64,000 bases of DNA, taken from assembly GCA_030248195.1 (NCBI GenBank), contig JASAND010007616.1, forward strand, positions 1-64,000, given 5' to 3'. Below the pieces are notes generated by a model. That model searched no databases. It had not been told where the DNA came from and saw nothing but the letters and a program-made list of their open reading frames with translations. Positions 23,194-35,635 of the stretch are shown in pieces. Made by a program: the position numbers and the translations under genes. The DNA comes from Trissonchulus latispiculum. Lineage: Eukaryota > Nematoda > Enoplea > Enoplida > Ironidae. The first letter of the stretch is position 1; every line of letters begins with the position of its first letter.

Positions 23194-24044
23194 CACCCGA
23201 TTGCACCAAATGTGTTTAAAATTTATTTAGCTAAATTAGATTTTGACAGATGTTACATGTATTTAAGTAATCAGGGCATTGCACCAACTTAAATATATTT
23301 AAAATCTGTTTAAAATCTAATTCCCTATTGAAACTTAATTAGATTTTAAACATGCCCCGTACTATATTTAAAATCTTTTTAGCGTGAGAATCCATGTAAA
23401 TATTGCAGGAACTTTAGAAAACTTTCGCTTGCAGTCACTATTGTATTGCACGAGCAATTAAAAGCAAGAGACTAGTTAATTTTTTTAGAATAACAAGTAA
23501 TCAGTAAAAATTTTAAAGTCTCAGCATCAGTTTCTTTAGACAATTTTTGTTTATGTATTTGTTGTTACAGAAAATGCAATTCAAAAGTGAGTTATTTACG
23601 TTTATTACTGCAAGAGTAATATAATGCAAGATTTGTTCCAAAAATCTAGTTGCCCTAGTTTAGTAGTCTAGTCTATATCACAACCCCTTAAATTTACAAC
23701 GATTACTTAATGCTAAACCTGTGAATGTCCGTTTACCTAAAGGACAAAGCAATTTTTGAATAGTAAATAATTAGATTTTAAGCAAATTCACAGTATCAAA
23801 ACTTGAACGTTTATTATTGGACAGCGTTGCCACTTCAAAGCTACCGCTCAATCTTTGATAGGCTATTTCAGTCACGTTACTCTTAGTTAGATTTTAGCTA
23901 AATAGATTTTAAATAGAAGTTAAAAAGATTTTATGCAAAAACATTTTGGTGCAACGGAAAATGTTTTTAGCATTAAAATCTTTCCAGCTAATAAGATTTT
24001 AAGATAATTAGATTTTACGTAGAAACATTTGGTGCAATCGGGCG
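23194..24044. mobile_element. Harbinger-like MITE (TTA TSD; GATTGCACCAAAT ends)
   Basis: The ends are inverted C(A/G)CCCGATTGCACCAAAT. TTA flanks both sides (23191-23193 and 24045-24047). The interior repeats TTAGATTTTA(A/G)-type words in both orientations. A 3-bp TWA duplication is characteristic of PIF/Harbinger elements (family knowledge). A 124-bp relative with the same inner TIR and TSD is at 35636-35759. Confidence 0.82.
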
Positions 24045-24244
24045 TTAGTTTTAAAGCGTTGCGTTTAACTAGTTTACTATGCCACGAGAGAATAATTGCA
24101 AAACCAAAACTTTCTTGTTTCACTTATTTCTCTTACATTGTTGCAATTTTTAAAAAGTAAATTAATTAGATGCCACTGCATGGCCCAGCTTTGCTTGGGC
24201 GCAGCTGGATTATTTCCGTCTTTTCGTACAGTTTCTATGACACA

Positions 24245-24341
24245 GTCATTAGTTTCCCATGAACGTTTCATAAAGTTGCAAGACAGAGTCATTAGTTTCC
24301 CATGAACGTTTCATAAAGTTGCAAGACAGAGTCATTAGTTT
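24245..24341. repeat. 43-bp minisatellite, 2.3 units
   Basis: GTCATTAGTTTCC recurs at 24245, 24288 and 24331. Units are essentially identical, including CATGAACGTTTCATAAAG. Confidence 0.95.
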
Positions 24342-25145
24342 CCGACGAAACAAACAGAGTTAAACAGGACCTGTTCGCTGTATAAAATAGAATTTTATAA
24401 GAAGACAGGGGCAGTTAGTTCAAATCTCTCGTCTAGTGCTCTGCGTTTTGCCAACTTCGCAGTCTGCCGTGTGTAGCCTTGGTTGTTACGATCCGATTCC
24501 ATTTTCCCTGATTATTATTATTTAGAAGGTGGGTTCGGCTTGTCAGAAACTGTTGTTTTGCTTATATAATATCTGTAAAAGTCCAGATAATCTAATTATT
24601 TACTGTAAGAGTCCAGATAAATCAGTCCAATTATATTTAATAAACTGCTATTCTACCTTTACATTGGGTCTACTTATATTTGTCACTTAGCTTTGTCGGC
24701 ACACCAGAACGTAAACAATTTCGGGTAAGCATAATCAGTCAGAATAATAAGCTACGGCGTCAAGTGTATTACAAGTTGAAGAAACTGTCAAGTCTCGGGT
24801 GCAATTTCGAAATGTTAGGAAATGATTCCTATCTTTTCTATTTTAGGGAAGTAAAAATTTCCTAAGGGGAGTAAACATTTCTTAGGAAATTATTACTGGG
24901 GGAGTAAAAATTTACGGGAGTAATAATTTACGTGTACACCGGTCCCAGCACTGTGGCGAACTTTCCTACCCTTCCATAATTTCAATAGTGGGAATCATCC
25001 GTTAAACTGTGGGAATATGTAGGAAAGCTATATTTTTGTGTAGAATGTAGGTTTAGCTACATATTTTTATGCAACTGAAAAATCTTGGATGTGTAGTTGT
25101 AGCTACATTTTGTGTAGACAATGTAGTGTAGTAAATGTAGTTAGT

Positions 25146-28100
25146 AGTATAGGGCGAGTTTTTCATGCCCCACTCCGGGAGGGAATGACCTTGAAAGTTT
25201 AATGTCCCTTGTGGTTTGTGTTTTAAAGCCTTGTTCCAACCACCTGTCATCCCTGGGGGTCTCCATATTTTTCTAATTTTTTGGTCCCTTGGGGGTTGTC
25301 AAGGTCACCATTCCTAACCTGGCCTTTCTGTCTGTTATCGTCCTTTGACACGTTCCACTTTTTTCTACCTTCAGTATTTTCCAATTCAAACGTTTATATA
25401 CTCTTCGCGCAGCATCATGCAATCAGGTTTCATAAAATTTTCGTATGGATCTGTCCATAACTTTCACACCTTATTACATTTATTCAGCTTACCTCCCAAG
25501 TCTGCTTGATTTTCCTGTCAATTTATGTGTTTCTTCCTACCTTATTTTACCTTCGGACCACCTTGATTCCTAAACTGAGTCACTCCTACATTACGCACAC
25601 CCTGCTCTGGTTATATTTATACTAGTTTTTCATGAACTGACCTTCCTACCTTGGCTTTCTTTTCACCTAGTTTTCAGACACTGGGTCACTCCTAGCTTAC
25701 ACTTACCTAATCTGTCTTACCTCACCTAAATTTTTATCCGATTTTGTCTTAATCGTTCTCGCCTCGCCTTAAGATTCATTCTCCCATGATTTATTGTTTG
25801 AGTCCCCCTAAATTACACCGAGCCTATTTTTTCAACTTTCAGTCTTCACTTGCATTGACTTCCCCACCTTTTCGGTTTCCCTAATTTCATTCACCGAGTC
25901 TCACTCTTATGTTACTCCAAACCTACTCTGACCATTACTTTCTTCAGCTTTCACAAATTCTTACCTTCACGTGCCAGGCCTTAACCACCCACCCATTTTA
26001 ACAATTTGCGTCACTCCTAAATTACACCGAGCCTGCTCTGAGCTTATTTTATCCAACTTTCATCGATTCTACCCTCTACCTATCTTGTCTGGCCTTACCT
26101 AAGAACCAACCTTTTTATTCTGTGCACTGAGTCACTCCTAAATTACTCCGAGCCAACACCGAGTATACACTAAACCTACTCCGCACATGCCCTTAGTTTA
26201 CTTCGATTCTTACTCCATTTATGTTATTTTCAATCAAATCGTATTTGTTCGTTAATTCTTCATGTCCATCAGTCTCTCTAAATTCAATTGTTCTAGTTTC
26301 CCAATACCACAGTAAGCATCATTGTCCACACTATTTTTATTGTTACCACGGTCCATCTAGTTTTCTCTATATAAATTCTACTATGGGTCACTCCTACCTT
26401 ACACTATATTGTGCTATCTTCAAGGCTACTTATCAAAACTTCTTAACTTGCATGAGCTTTTCCACCTGACGTTCTGCTTTCCCTGGGTTTGTATTGCGAG
26501 TCACTCCGGCACTACCTGCTAACCAAACTTTTCAAGCATCAACCTAACCCTATGGTATTTGCCTTTTCCACTTAACACAACTTCTCAACAACATTGGCTT
26601 TATACATACTCGAGTCACTCCGAGTTTACATAAACCTAACCGTAACTTTACCCTAAATTTTCGACTTATCACATTTCCCAACTACCTTGGCTTCATACAT
26701 TCACTCCGAGCTTACATCAGCCATAGTCTAAGCTAACATTGTCCACCTGCATCAATCCATATCGTTGAGCTATCCAACCACCGGCATCTTTCTTATAAAT
26801 CACTCCATACCTACTCCGTATCTGCTTCGAACCTTTTGATCAACTTCCAGCCTTAATTCGCTTTCAGTCTTATCCTATTTGTAACCACCTTAGCTTTGAG
26901 TTTCGAGTCACTCCAAATTAGCTCCGAGTTAACACCGAGCCAACACCGAGTATAACCGAGCTTACACCGTGCCTTAAGAGCAATGTTTACGTAATGTTGG
27001 GGTAATGTTGAAAAAGTCAGTCATGTCTAGATTGGAGGCCAATTCGACGCGACGACTTCGAGTACTGTGAATCAATAAAAACAGAAATTGTACATACAAG
27101 CACATAAAATCACCAACCGAAATCAATAAAAGCAGAAATTGTTCTCTGAAATTTTTCAACATTACCCCAACATTACGTAAACATTGCTCTTAAGGCACGG
27201 TGTAAGCTCGGTGTATACTCGGTGTTGGCTCGGTGTTAACTCGGAGCTAATTTGGAGTGACTCGAAACTCAAAGCTAAGGTGGTTACAAATAGGATAAGA
27301 CTGAAAGCGAACTAAGGCTGGAAGTTGATCAAAAGGTTTGAAGCAGATACGGAGTAGGTATGGAGTGATTTGTAAGAAAGATGCCGGTGGTTGGATAGCT
27401 GAACGATATGGATTGATGCAGGTGGACAATGTTAGCTTAGACTATGGCTGATGTAAGCTCGGAGTGAATGTATCAAGCCAAGGTAGTTGGGAAATGTGTT
27501 AAGTCGAAAATTTAGGGTAAAGTTACGGTTAGGTTTATGTAAACTCGGAGTGACTCGAGTATGTATAAAGCCAATGTTGTTGAGAAGTTGTGTTAAGTGG
27601 AAAAGGCAAATACCATAGGGTTAGGTTGATGCTTGAAAAGTTTGGTTAGCAGGTAGTGCCGGAGTGACTCGCAATACAAACCCAGGGAAAGCAGAAGGTC
27701 AGGTGGAAAAGCTCATGCAAGTTAAGAAGTTTTGATAAGTAGCCTTGAAGATAGCACAATATAGTGTAAGATAGGAGTGACCCATAGTAGAATTTAGTTA
27801 GAGAAAACTAGATGGACCGTGGTAACAATAAAAATAGTGTGGACAATGATGCTTACTGTGGTATTGGGAAACCAGAACAATTGAATTTAGAGAGACTGAT
27901 GGACATGAAGAATTAACGAACAAATACGATTTGACTGAAAATAACATAAATGGAGCAAGAATCGAAGTAAACTAAGTGCATGTGCGGAGTAGGTTCAGTG
28001 TATACTCGGTGTTGGCTCGGAGTAATTTAGGAGTGACTCAGTGCACAGAATAAAAAGGTTGGTTCTTAGGTAAGGCCAGACAAGATAGGTAGAGGGTAGA

Positions 28101-29019
28101 ATCGATGAAAGTTGGATAAAATAAGTTCAGAGCAGGCTCGGTATGATTTAGGAGTGACGCAAATTGTTAAAATGGGTGGGTGGTTAAGGCCTGGCACGTG
28201 AAGGTAAGAATTTGTAAAAGCTGAAGAAAGTAATGGTCAGAGTAGGTTTGGAGTAACAAGAGTGAGACTCAGTGAATGAAATTAGGGAAACCGAAAAGTT
28301 TGGGAAGTCAATGCAAGTGAAGACTGAAAGTTGAAAAAATAGGCTCGGTGTAATTTAGGGGGACTCAAACAATAAATCATGGGAGAATGAATCTTAATTC
28401 GAGGCGAGAAGGATTAAGACAAAATCGGATAAAAATTTAGGTGAGGTAAGACAGATTAGGTAAGTGTAAGCTATGAGTGACCCAGTGTCTGAAAACTAGG
28501 TGAAAAGAAAGCCAAGGTAGGAAGGTCAGTTCATGAAAAACTAGTATAAATATAACCAGAGCAGGGTGTGCGTAATGTAGGAGTGACTCAGTTTAGGAAT
28601 CAAGGTGGTTCGGAAGAAAATAAGGTAGGAAGAAACACATAAATTGACAGGAAAATCAAGCAGACTCGGGAAGGTAAGCTGAATAATGTAATAAGGTGTG
28701 AAAGTTATGGACAGATCCATACGAAAATTTTATGAAACCTGATTGCATGATGCTGCGCGAAGAGTATATAAACGTTTGAATTGGAAAATATTGGAGGTAG
28801 AAAAAAGTGGAACGTGCCAAAGGACGATAACAGACAGAAAGGCCAGGTTAGGAATGGTGACCTTGACAACCCCCAAGGGACCAAAAAATTAGAAAAATAT
28901 GGAGACCCCCAGGGATGACAGGTGGTTGGAACAAGACTTTAAAACACAAACCACAAGGGACATTAATCTTTCAAGGTCATTCCCTCCAGGAGTGGGGCAT
29001 GAAAAACTCGCCCTATACT
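25146..29019. mobile_element. Giant palindrome: 1.87-kb inverted arms around a 136-bp spacer
   Basis: Arm 25146-27015 is inverted at 27152-29019, almost equal in length (1870 and 1868 bp) and highly similar by eye throughout. The arms start AGTATAGGGCGAG. Each arm is itself a degenerate tandem array in which GAGTCACTCC, usually followed by a TTACACCGAGCC-like word, recurs about every 100-120 bp (for example near 25579, 25683, 26009, 26129, 26499, 26614, 26906). The flanks GTAGTTAGT and GTAGTTTTA may be a decayed 9-bp TSD. No ORF longer than about 100 codons carries a motif. Long inverted arms made of subrepeats recall Foldback elements of Drosophila (family knowledge). That assignment is structural only. 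Confidence 0.93.
27016..27151. repeat. Spacer of the giant palindrome with internal duplication
   Basis: The 136-bp loop contains a direct repeat, AATCAATAAAA(A/G)CAGAAATTGT, at about 27070 and 27120. Confidence 0.85.
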
Positions 29020-29330
29020 GTAGTTTTATGCAACAGGCCCCTGGAATCCAAGTTAACTCGTCCGGAGAACCACAGGTTTAGAGCAGTCTGAAACTGAAAG
29101 GTCGCGTTAGAAAACTTCAGAATCGGTTTTAGATTATGCCAGAGCGATAAAAAATTGAGTCCGGCAGCCTATCCCAGTGACTTAAATAAAAGATCTAAGG
29201 GCATAGCTCATGTTAGAAAACTTTATAGCTGAGTGACAATTGAATATGAAAAAAGCCGTTTTGCAAAAAGAAACACACAAACTACCACTGGTCGTCGACG
29301 AAGATGGGAATAACGGAGAGCATGTAAACG

Positions 29331-30699
29331 TATGTACCCTTAGCACACCCACTTCTTGAGTCAGACCCAAAGCCTTTTGAGTCATGGTCCTTGGAGTGCT
29401 TCTTGATACACCCCTCACTTTACTTTGATCCTGTCTGAATTTTTTCCGAAATCCAATGTTAAAGTGGTGTGTGGAAGGGTAGCGCTGCACATCAAATTTT
29501 GAGTCATGAAACTATATTCTGCAAAAAATTTGCAAATTTATTGGACTTCATGATCCTCTCTAAAAGATTGACCTGAATTTTACTCAATCTGTAAGACTTG
29601 TAATGGCTAGTTCTCTTGACCGTCCGCTCACCGAAGCTAAGCAGATTTTAGTACAAGTACAAATCAATTTTCTAGCTTCAATTACATTAAAATTTACGCA
29701 AAACTACTAACAATTAATTTGACGTATTAGAAGATTCTTACAACAAAATTATCAAAAATTCTACTTATTTTTTGAATTTTTACACATATAAATTTCCATC
29801 ATGTACTGTGCGTGCATCCCGTCCGTTCAGCCAGAATGGGTAAGTGTTAGCGAAACAACCTCAGTCATTAAAATTTTTTCTAATGCAATATTTGATCTAG
29901 GATAAACAGAGCCATTCTGAAACCAGAAAATTAAAAAATTATGCCTGTTTTCTTCTCAACATTTTATTCTAAAACCTGCCCATTCTGGATGAGCGGACAG
30001 GACACAGTGTACATGGTTTCCTTTATGTGTAAAAATTCAAAACTTAAATCGAATTCTTGATAATTTTGTTGGAAGAATATTCTAATACGTCCAATTTTTA
30101 GTAGTATTGCATAAAATTATAATGTAGTTGACGCTAGAAAATTTGGTTTTACTTGTACCTGAATCTGCTTAGCTTCGGTGAGCGGACAGGCAGCAGACTA
30201 GTCAACTCATTAATTTCTTTTGCAGATTGAGTAAAATTCTGGTCAATCTTATAATTTTTATTTCCAAATTTTCTTGCAATATGAGGAATTTGGATTGTTT
30301 GTGATGACCATAGGATAACGTGGGGGGCATTGGGGGGGGGTGCAGACCCCAACCCAGACCGAGAAAAACGGGTAGACACCCTCAGCGAAAAGGAAAAAAC
30401 GGTAGTCTGCATTCTACCAAAAATATGTAATTTTTTACCAAATTTTAGAGGTTTTCTCAAAACCTTTCTTAAAAATCGCTAAAAATTGTAATTTTTTACT
30501 AGTTTTTGGTCAAAAACGTAAATTCGCAATTTTTGCTAATTTCGGGGCAGACCCCCTTACAATTTTTTAGGGGTAGGGTAGACCCCTCGCCGAGGTAGAC
30601 CCCCCAGAATCGGATCCCGTGTTAATGCATGATCATGACTCAAAAGGTTTTGTTTGGGTCTGACTCAAGAAGTGGGTGTACTAAGGGGTAAATACGTAT
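29331..30699. repeat. Inverted-repeat element (TTCTTGAGTCAGACCCAAA arms)
   Basis: Arm 29331-29391 is inverted at 30632-30699, sharing CACCCACTTCTTGAGTCAG and CTTTTGAGTCATG. It encloses another palindrome (29568-30250) and a G/C-run patch (30320-30620). Non-coding. Confidence 0.8.
29568..30250. repeat. Nested palindrome (GTCCGCTCACCGAAGC ends)
   Basis: GACCGTCCGCTCACC...CTAAGCAGATT at 29618 is inverted at 30163-30192. Outer segments (TTTTACTCAATCTG) and inner segments (CCATTCTGG near 29833 and 29975) also pair, so nearly the whole 680 bp folds back on itself. Confidence 0.82.
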
Positions 30700-30952
30700 C
30701 ATTTAAGTGAATATTTTATGCTCAGATCTGGACTGAATGCCGCATCAGTCGGTTATGCTAGTGTTTGTTGCTGTTAGTAGGATTAGCTACGGGAGCTGCT
30801 GATGATCACTTTTATTCGGGCCAACCCAGAAGCGGTTTCGCAATATTTTCCTCTTTTCCTCAATCGATTTATCCGCTTGATTTACCACCAGCGTAGTCCG
30901 TGCAGACTCATACTGTTTACATGCATAAACCAAAAATTGAACCACTCTGTAA

Positions 30953-31388
30953 GGGAAGCAGGTATAGGAAAAATTGATAAGCCTACTATGGTCCCGTGGT
31001 GTTGTGCTTAGCATGCTCCGGAGTAAACGGGCCGTGGTTCGATCCCGGCGGGACCAATTCTTTGCTTTCTATGGTGAGTGAAAAGCTGAACCTCCCTCTT
31101 CCCTTTTCTCTTCTAGGTTCTGGTTTCGTGGGTACGAGGGTGCCTGACGCCTACCGTCTTGGGCTTGTCCTTGGTTTCTTCCTGGTCCACCAGCCCTGGT
31201 AGAAGCGCTACATGTGGCGAGGCTGCCAGGAGTTCTCCAATAGTTGCTTCTGGTTGGTTGGATCTAAAGGAGGTCTGGAACGTGTGATTGATGGGGGAGC
31301 ACGGATCCCTTGGGTTCAGTACGCCCTGCGCTGGACACGCTCTTCGGTTCGATTCCGAGTTGAGTAAGCCGCGGGAGGCGTCTTCTTA
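30953..31388 (+). repeat. tRNA-like (SINE-like) repeat, left piece
   Basis: TGGTCCC (30989-30995) and GGGACCA (31050-31056) could form a 7-bp acceptor-like stem. A perfect B-box, GGTTCGATCCC, lies at 31036-31046 and a second, GGTTCGATTCC, at 31346-31356. The A-box region is poor and the 68-nt tRNA-like part lacks good D and T stems, so it is not a functional tRNA. Segments recur at 32643-32870: GGAAGCAGG...AAGCCTACTATGG as a direct repeat, and TTCTACC/GGTCC segments inverted. Confidence 0.5.
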
Positions 31389-32617
31389 GGGTCGTATTCA
31401 TTCACCAAGCCCTGGTAGCCTACCACTGGTAGCTTTTCAAGGTTACCACTCAGTGGTTAAACCAATTGGTTAGTTACAGAGACTCATTTCACCAATATTT
31501 TCTAACCAGTGGTAGCATACCACTGGTAGCTTACCGAGAGTTATTTTGCAGACCATCCGTGGGCGTGGTTTGCAGTTCATATTTTTAGAAATAGATGCTT
31601 GTTTTTTGTTATTTTCGCCAGAAAAAACAAAAATGCCCATCACTGTATGTAGTAGCACTTTTTGTAGGTATATCAAGCGAAAAACGGGTAGAAAAATATG
31701 TCATTATATTTATATATACCTTTTCGAATGATAATATACTTTTTCAGATTACAATAAAATTACAAATTTGAAGATTACTTTTTGGAAGTAAAATCCAAAA
31801 ATCTTCATTTCTAAAGTTTCAACAACTGCGCATTTGCAATTGGAGACCGTAGACGCAGCTGCATTTTTGTGTATTGTATGTACATACGTACATTGTACAT
31901 TTGTGTATTGTAGAATACATGCTTGTATTCTAAGTGGTTTCAGTTTTCGTTGGTCTAACTATGTAGTTAGCTGTTAGCAGCTCCTACCACTGTCTAGTTT
32001 TTCCTGCTGCGTCACGACGCAGCAGGTCTACCGATTGTAAATTATTTCGCTGCTGATTCCTTTCTTCAACTACAGCATCTTTACTACTTGTTTTTAAAAA
32101 TGCTTCCTTGTGTACAAGAACTGATATAAGACCATATTTAATGTGGATCTTTCACTGCAGCTACGTTTTTATAGCTGAACACCAGTCGCATCAAGATTAT
32201 ACTGCTAAATATCTGACAAATATATCCCGCGCAGGATTCACCAGATTAAAGCAATTGACAAAATAATTGAAAGAAATATATATAGGAAACGACTAAAAAA
32301 TTTCAGCAAAGATATAATTAATCAGACTGAATTTATTGCCACTAATTAAATAATTATTAGGTGCACGTACGAATATGAAACTACGTTTGCAACCGTGAAA
32401 ACACTAAGTTTTAATGAGAAGAGACGCATGTGTCAACATAAACAATTAAACAATGCTGTTTCTATCCCCTGTAAGTAACCACTAGTAAACCACTGGTAAC
32501 TTAACCAATTGGTTGTGAATACGCCCGGCTAACCAATTGGTTTTCTTACCGTCTGTAAACCCTACCACCGGTAAGGCTACCACTGGTAGGGCTACTACGA
32601 CTTGGTGAATATGGCCC
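31389..32617. mobile_element. Harbinger/ISL2EU-like MITE (GGGYCRTATTCACC ends, TTA TSD)
   Basis: The left end is GGGTCGTATTC followed by ATTCACCAAG. The right end is the complement of GGGCCATATTCACCAAG. TTA is duplicated at 31386-31388 and 32618-32620. Subterminal zones repeat CTACCACTGGTAG and ACCAATTGGTT palindromes (31415-31535 and 32475-32600). The interior is non-coding. TIR and TSD fit PIF/Harbinger or ISL2EU groups (family knowledge). It interrupts the tRNA-like repeat. Confidence 0.83.
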
Positions 32618-32620
32618 TTA

Positions 32621-32870
32621 AAGAAACCCGGGGGAGATGTAAAGGAAGCAGGCACAGGAAAGACTGATAAGCCTACTATGGAAGTTCAGCTGATGGTACC
32701 GGGCGGGCGCTTCTACCGTTGTTGGTGGACAAGGAAGAAACCAAGAGCAAGCCCAAGAACACAGGCGCCAGGCACCCTCGCATCCACGAAACCAGGACCT
32801 AGAAGAGAGAACGGAAGAGGGACGTTCAGCTTTTCACTCACCTTTGAAAGTAAAGAATTGGTCCCGCAGC
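32621..32870. repeat. tRNA-like (SINE-like) repeat, right pieces
   Basis: Contains the direct repeat of 30953-30994 (at 32643-32682) and an inverted copy of 31045-31210 (at about 32705-32868, ending GAATTGGTCCCGC). The two repeat pieces therefore face each other around the Harbinger-like insert. Confidence 0.55.
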
Positions 32871-33289
32871 AATTTTTTGGATTAAAAGTTGTTTTGCTCG
32901 AACAGAATCAAACAAACTCAGTTCCTATTAAGAAAGTGTGAATTGGCAGCCAAATTTAAATCGTGGAATGTTGTTTGTGCTTACTGCTTACCCAGCACGG
33001 AAGCGGTCTTTGGGTCAACAACCTTACTTTCCAAATAGGTTCCAAATGTAATTTTTTCAATTTTGTGAGACTTCTGACTTTGGACTCTCACCTAATGACC
33101 AGTGACTTAGCTGACGGCGGCTGCCGCCACATCCAGGGCGGCAGGTGTATTACTGCCTTCGCTACCGTAATCTGGAACGTCACCAATATTCCAATAAACG
33201 TGTACGTATATATATAGCTATAAATTTAAACAAACATACACAGCAGAAGTTTCTGAGAAACATGCCATAATAAACGCACATTTGGAGCT

Positions 33290-34100
33290 TCTACTAAAAA
33301 TATGTTTACGGAACCCAACCCAAATTTGATGATAACATTGGGTTAACTCCTGCGTTAACCCGATCCCAAAATGTCAAGATTAACCCTAAAATCATAGCAA
33401 AGCTGGGTTTCATTGAACCCCAGTTTGACTTTGACAGCATCAGGTTTGTTAAGTCACCAACCCGGGTTAATTTTGCTATCTTCAACGCATGAAATTAACC
33501 TGGGTTAGCCAGTTAACCTAAGTGTAGGCGCTGATAACATCGGCCCCAGGGGCAAATGTTATCAACGCCCAAACCCGGGTTAAGTCGCTAATCAGAGTTA
33601 AATTCATGTGCTGAAGATAAATAAATAAGAATAAGAAGATGAAGTCAAGTAAACCCGGGTTCAGACGTTGGCAACATCGGCTCTGAAGCTGTACTCATTA
33701 TAGTGAATAAGATCTTATAAATGAAAAGTGACTCTCCTTTATTATATATTTCACCTCCGTCTTCCGCAAAACCTCACTGCATATTGCATAATTTTAAATC
33801 GTAATAAAAATGACGTCAGGAAATAAAAGCTCACAACAAATTTCAGTTCTTTCAACAGATACCTAGAATACACGTGAGATAAGAAAGAACACAAAGCTTA
33901 CATACAGTATGCATACATGATACACGAGAACATTTGCCTATTATCAACGTCTAAACCCAGGTTAAATCGCTAACCGGCTAACCCACGTTTACTTTACTTG
34001 GCTATCTTTACACACGAACCGCGACTGAAATATGAACACACAAAAACTAGCGACTTATCCCGGGATTGAGTGTTGATGATAACATTGGCCCCAGGAGAAA
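33290..34100. repeat. Foldback-rich segment with GGGTTAA words
   Basis: 33473-33545 pairs with 33560-33625 (CTTCAACGCATGAA against a TTCATGTGCTGAAG segment), around GATAACATCGGCCCCAGG. GATAACATTGG words recur at 33331 and 34078, and a partial copy is at 33945-34010. Probably one or more decayed MITEs. Borders not resolved. Confidence 0.5.
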
Positions 34101-34293
34101 AGTTTCAAGTTAAACAGCTGTAAACGCAAAGAGCTGATTCCAAAGAACATAAAATCAAATAATCCCATATATGCATCAAATATATAAACGTACGTATGCC
34201 CAAGTGCCCAATAAGTGTTTAACGCAACTCAATTTCAATTCAATTTCTGACCAATTTCAAGTCTAAACATGTGGTATATAAACTAGCGAGTAG

Positions 34294-34689
34294 GGATCTT
34301 TTGCGCTTTCCCCCCCAGCCCTAACTTTTGATTTTTTTGACCAATAACTTTGAAATTTGGTGTGGGTGCATACTGAAATGGCTGGTGAATTCAAAAATTC
34401 AAAAATTTTAAAATTTTTAAAATTTTTAAAAAGTTTAAAATTTTTGTTTGGTAAGGGGGGACCCCTGTATGCATGTTTTCAGCAAAATTTTTTCAAAAAA
34501 TTTTTTGGTTCCCCTTGGTCCCCCCCTTACCAAACAAAAATTTTAAATTTTTTAAAAATTTTAAAAATTTTAAAATTTTTGAACTTTTGAATTCACCAGC
34601 CTCCAGTATGCAGCCACACCAAATTTCAAAGTTATTGGTCAAAAAATCAAAAGTTAGGGCTGGGGGGGGGGGGAAAGCGCAGAAGATCC
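34294..34689. mobile_element. Palindromic MITE with perfect 8-bp TSD GCGAGTAG
   Basis: Ends GGATCTTTTGCGC and inverse GCGCAGAAGATCC. GCGAGTAG is duplicated exactly at 34286-34293 and 34690-34697. The arms are nearly full-length (about 190 bp each) and include a C-run, CCAATAACTTTGAAATTTGG and a stretch of AAATTTTTAAAATTTT. An 8-bp TSD suggests a hAT-group source. Non-coding. Confidence 0.92.
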
Positions 34690-34697
34690 GCGAGTAG

Positions 34698-35632
34698 TCT
34701 CTGCCTGGGCAATTGCACAATCAATTTCCACTGTCAAGACTGCTCTCCCAATTGTCTTCAAAGCAAAAAATAGGACAGGTCATAACTGAAACATCAACTA
34801 CTCTTACTATAAATCTAAATCCAAAAAGCTGCCAGTTCTGACATCCCCCCCCGACCAGCAAACGAAAAAGAATATGCCTTCAATAAGTAGTCATGCAGCA
34901 GGTGACCAGACCACTGGCACACACGTCTTTCAAATATTAACGAATTGAAACTAACTTCATGCACAACGAATGAAGACTAATATTTATCATGTTTATATGT
35001 TGACTGTCTTTTGATCCAGAAGAAAAAGTTGAAAACGGAATCTGAATTCGAAACCAATGTGCACTTACACAGTACTTTTCAATTCAGCAAGCATAAAACT
35101 AAAGCGAACATTAAAACAGTTTTATTCCCATTCCGAATCATAGAAATTGCGTTATTTTTGGCCCTTTTCCAGAAAGCACCGCGACAGAGGAGACAGTCAC
35201 TACGCAGCGTATATACACTGGCATTTTCCTAGGTTAAAATTTCTAGAGGAGAAGTGTGGGGGCGTGCCCTCCTCAGGTCTTGAGGGGGGGGGGCGGGTGA
35301 GAAATATTTGAAAAAATGCTGGGCCAATAACTATTTTTCGCTGCTACGCATAATTGCGAGCTAAAATTTGAATAATTTTTAAGCCCTAATCCTGGGGGGG
35401 GGGTGCGATTCTGGGGGGAGGGCACTCAATTCTGAGAGGGTCCGATTTCTGGGGGAGGGGGAAGAAAAAGTCAGATCAATATTGTTGTGCCGACAGGATT
35501 TTAACAGCTAAAGTTAAAACAAGTAACTGCAAATAGCAATGGAAACACCACAACGAAGGAATAGCTTATATATACACAGAAATATCTACATAATATATAA
35601 ACGAACACTGAAATTCCTGTCAGGTACCAGTC
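34698..35632. other. Gene-free spacer
   Basis: Includes a G-run patch at 35230-35465 like those in the 19-21.6 kb cluster. No gene is supported. Confidence 0.45.
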
Positions 35633-35635
35633 TTA

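Larger units (their letters stand above)
22843..24941. mobile_element. Inverted-repeat element with TTTACTCCC-rich ends
   Basis: GTAAATTATTACTCCC (22861) is exactly inverted at 24916-24931, and outer CCGGTGTA sequences extend the match. Both ends repeat the words GTAAATTTTTACTCCC and TTTCCTAGGAAAT over about 100 bp. The interior carries a smaller MITE (23194-24044) and a short minisatellite (24245-24341). No ORF with known motifs. No clear TSD. Confidence 0.72.

Noticed and set aside
30989..31056. Functional tRNA gene
   Set aside because: A B-box and a 7-bp acceptor-like stem exist, but the A-box, D-arm and T-stem do not fold properly and length is only 68 nt. Kept as a tRNA-like repeat.
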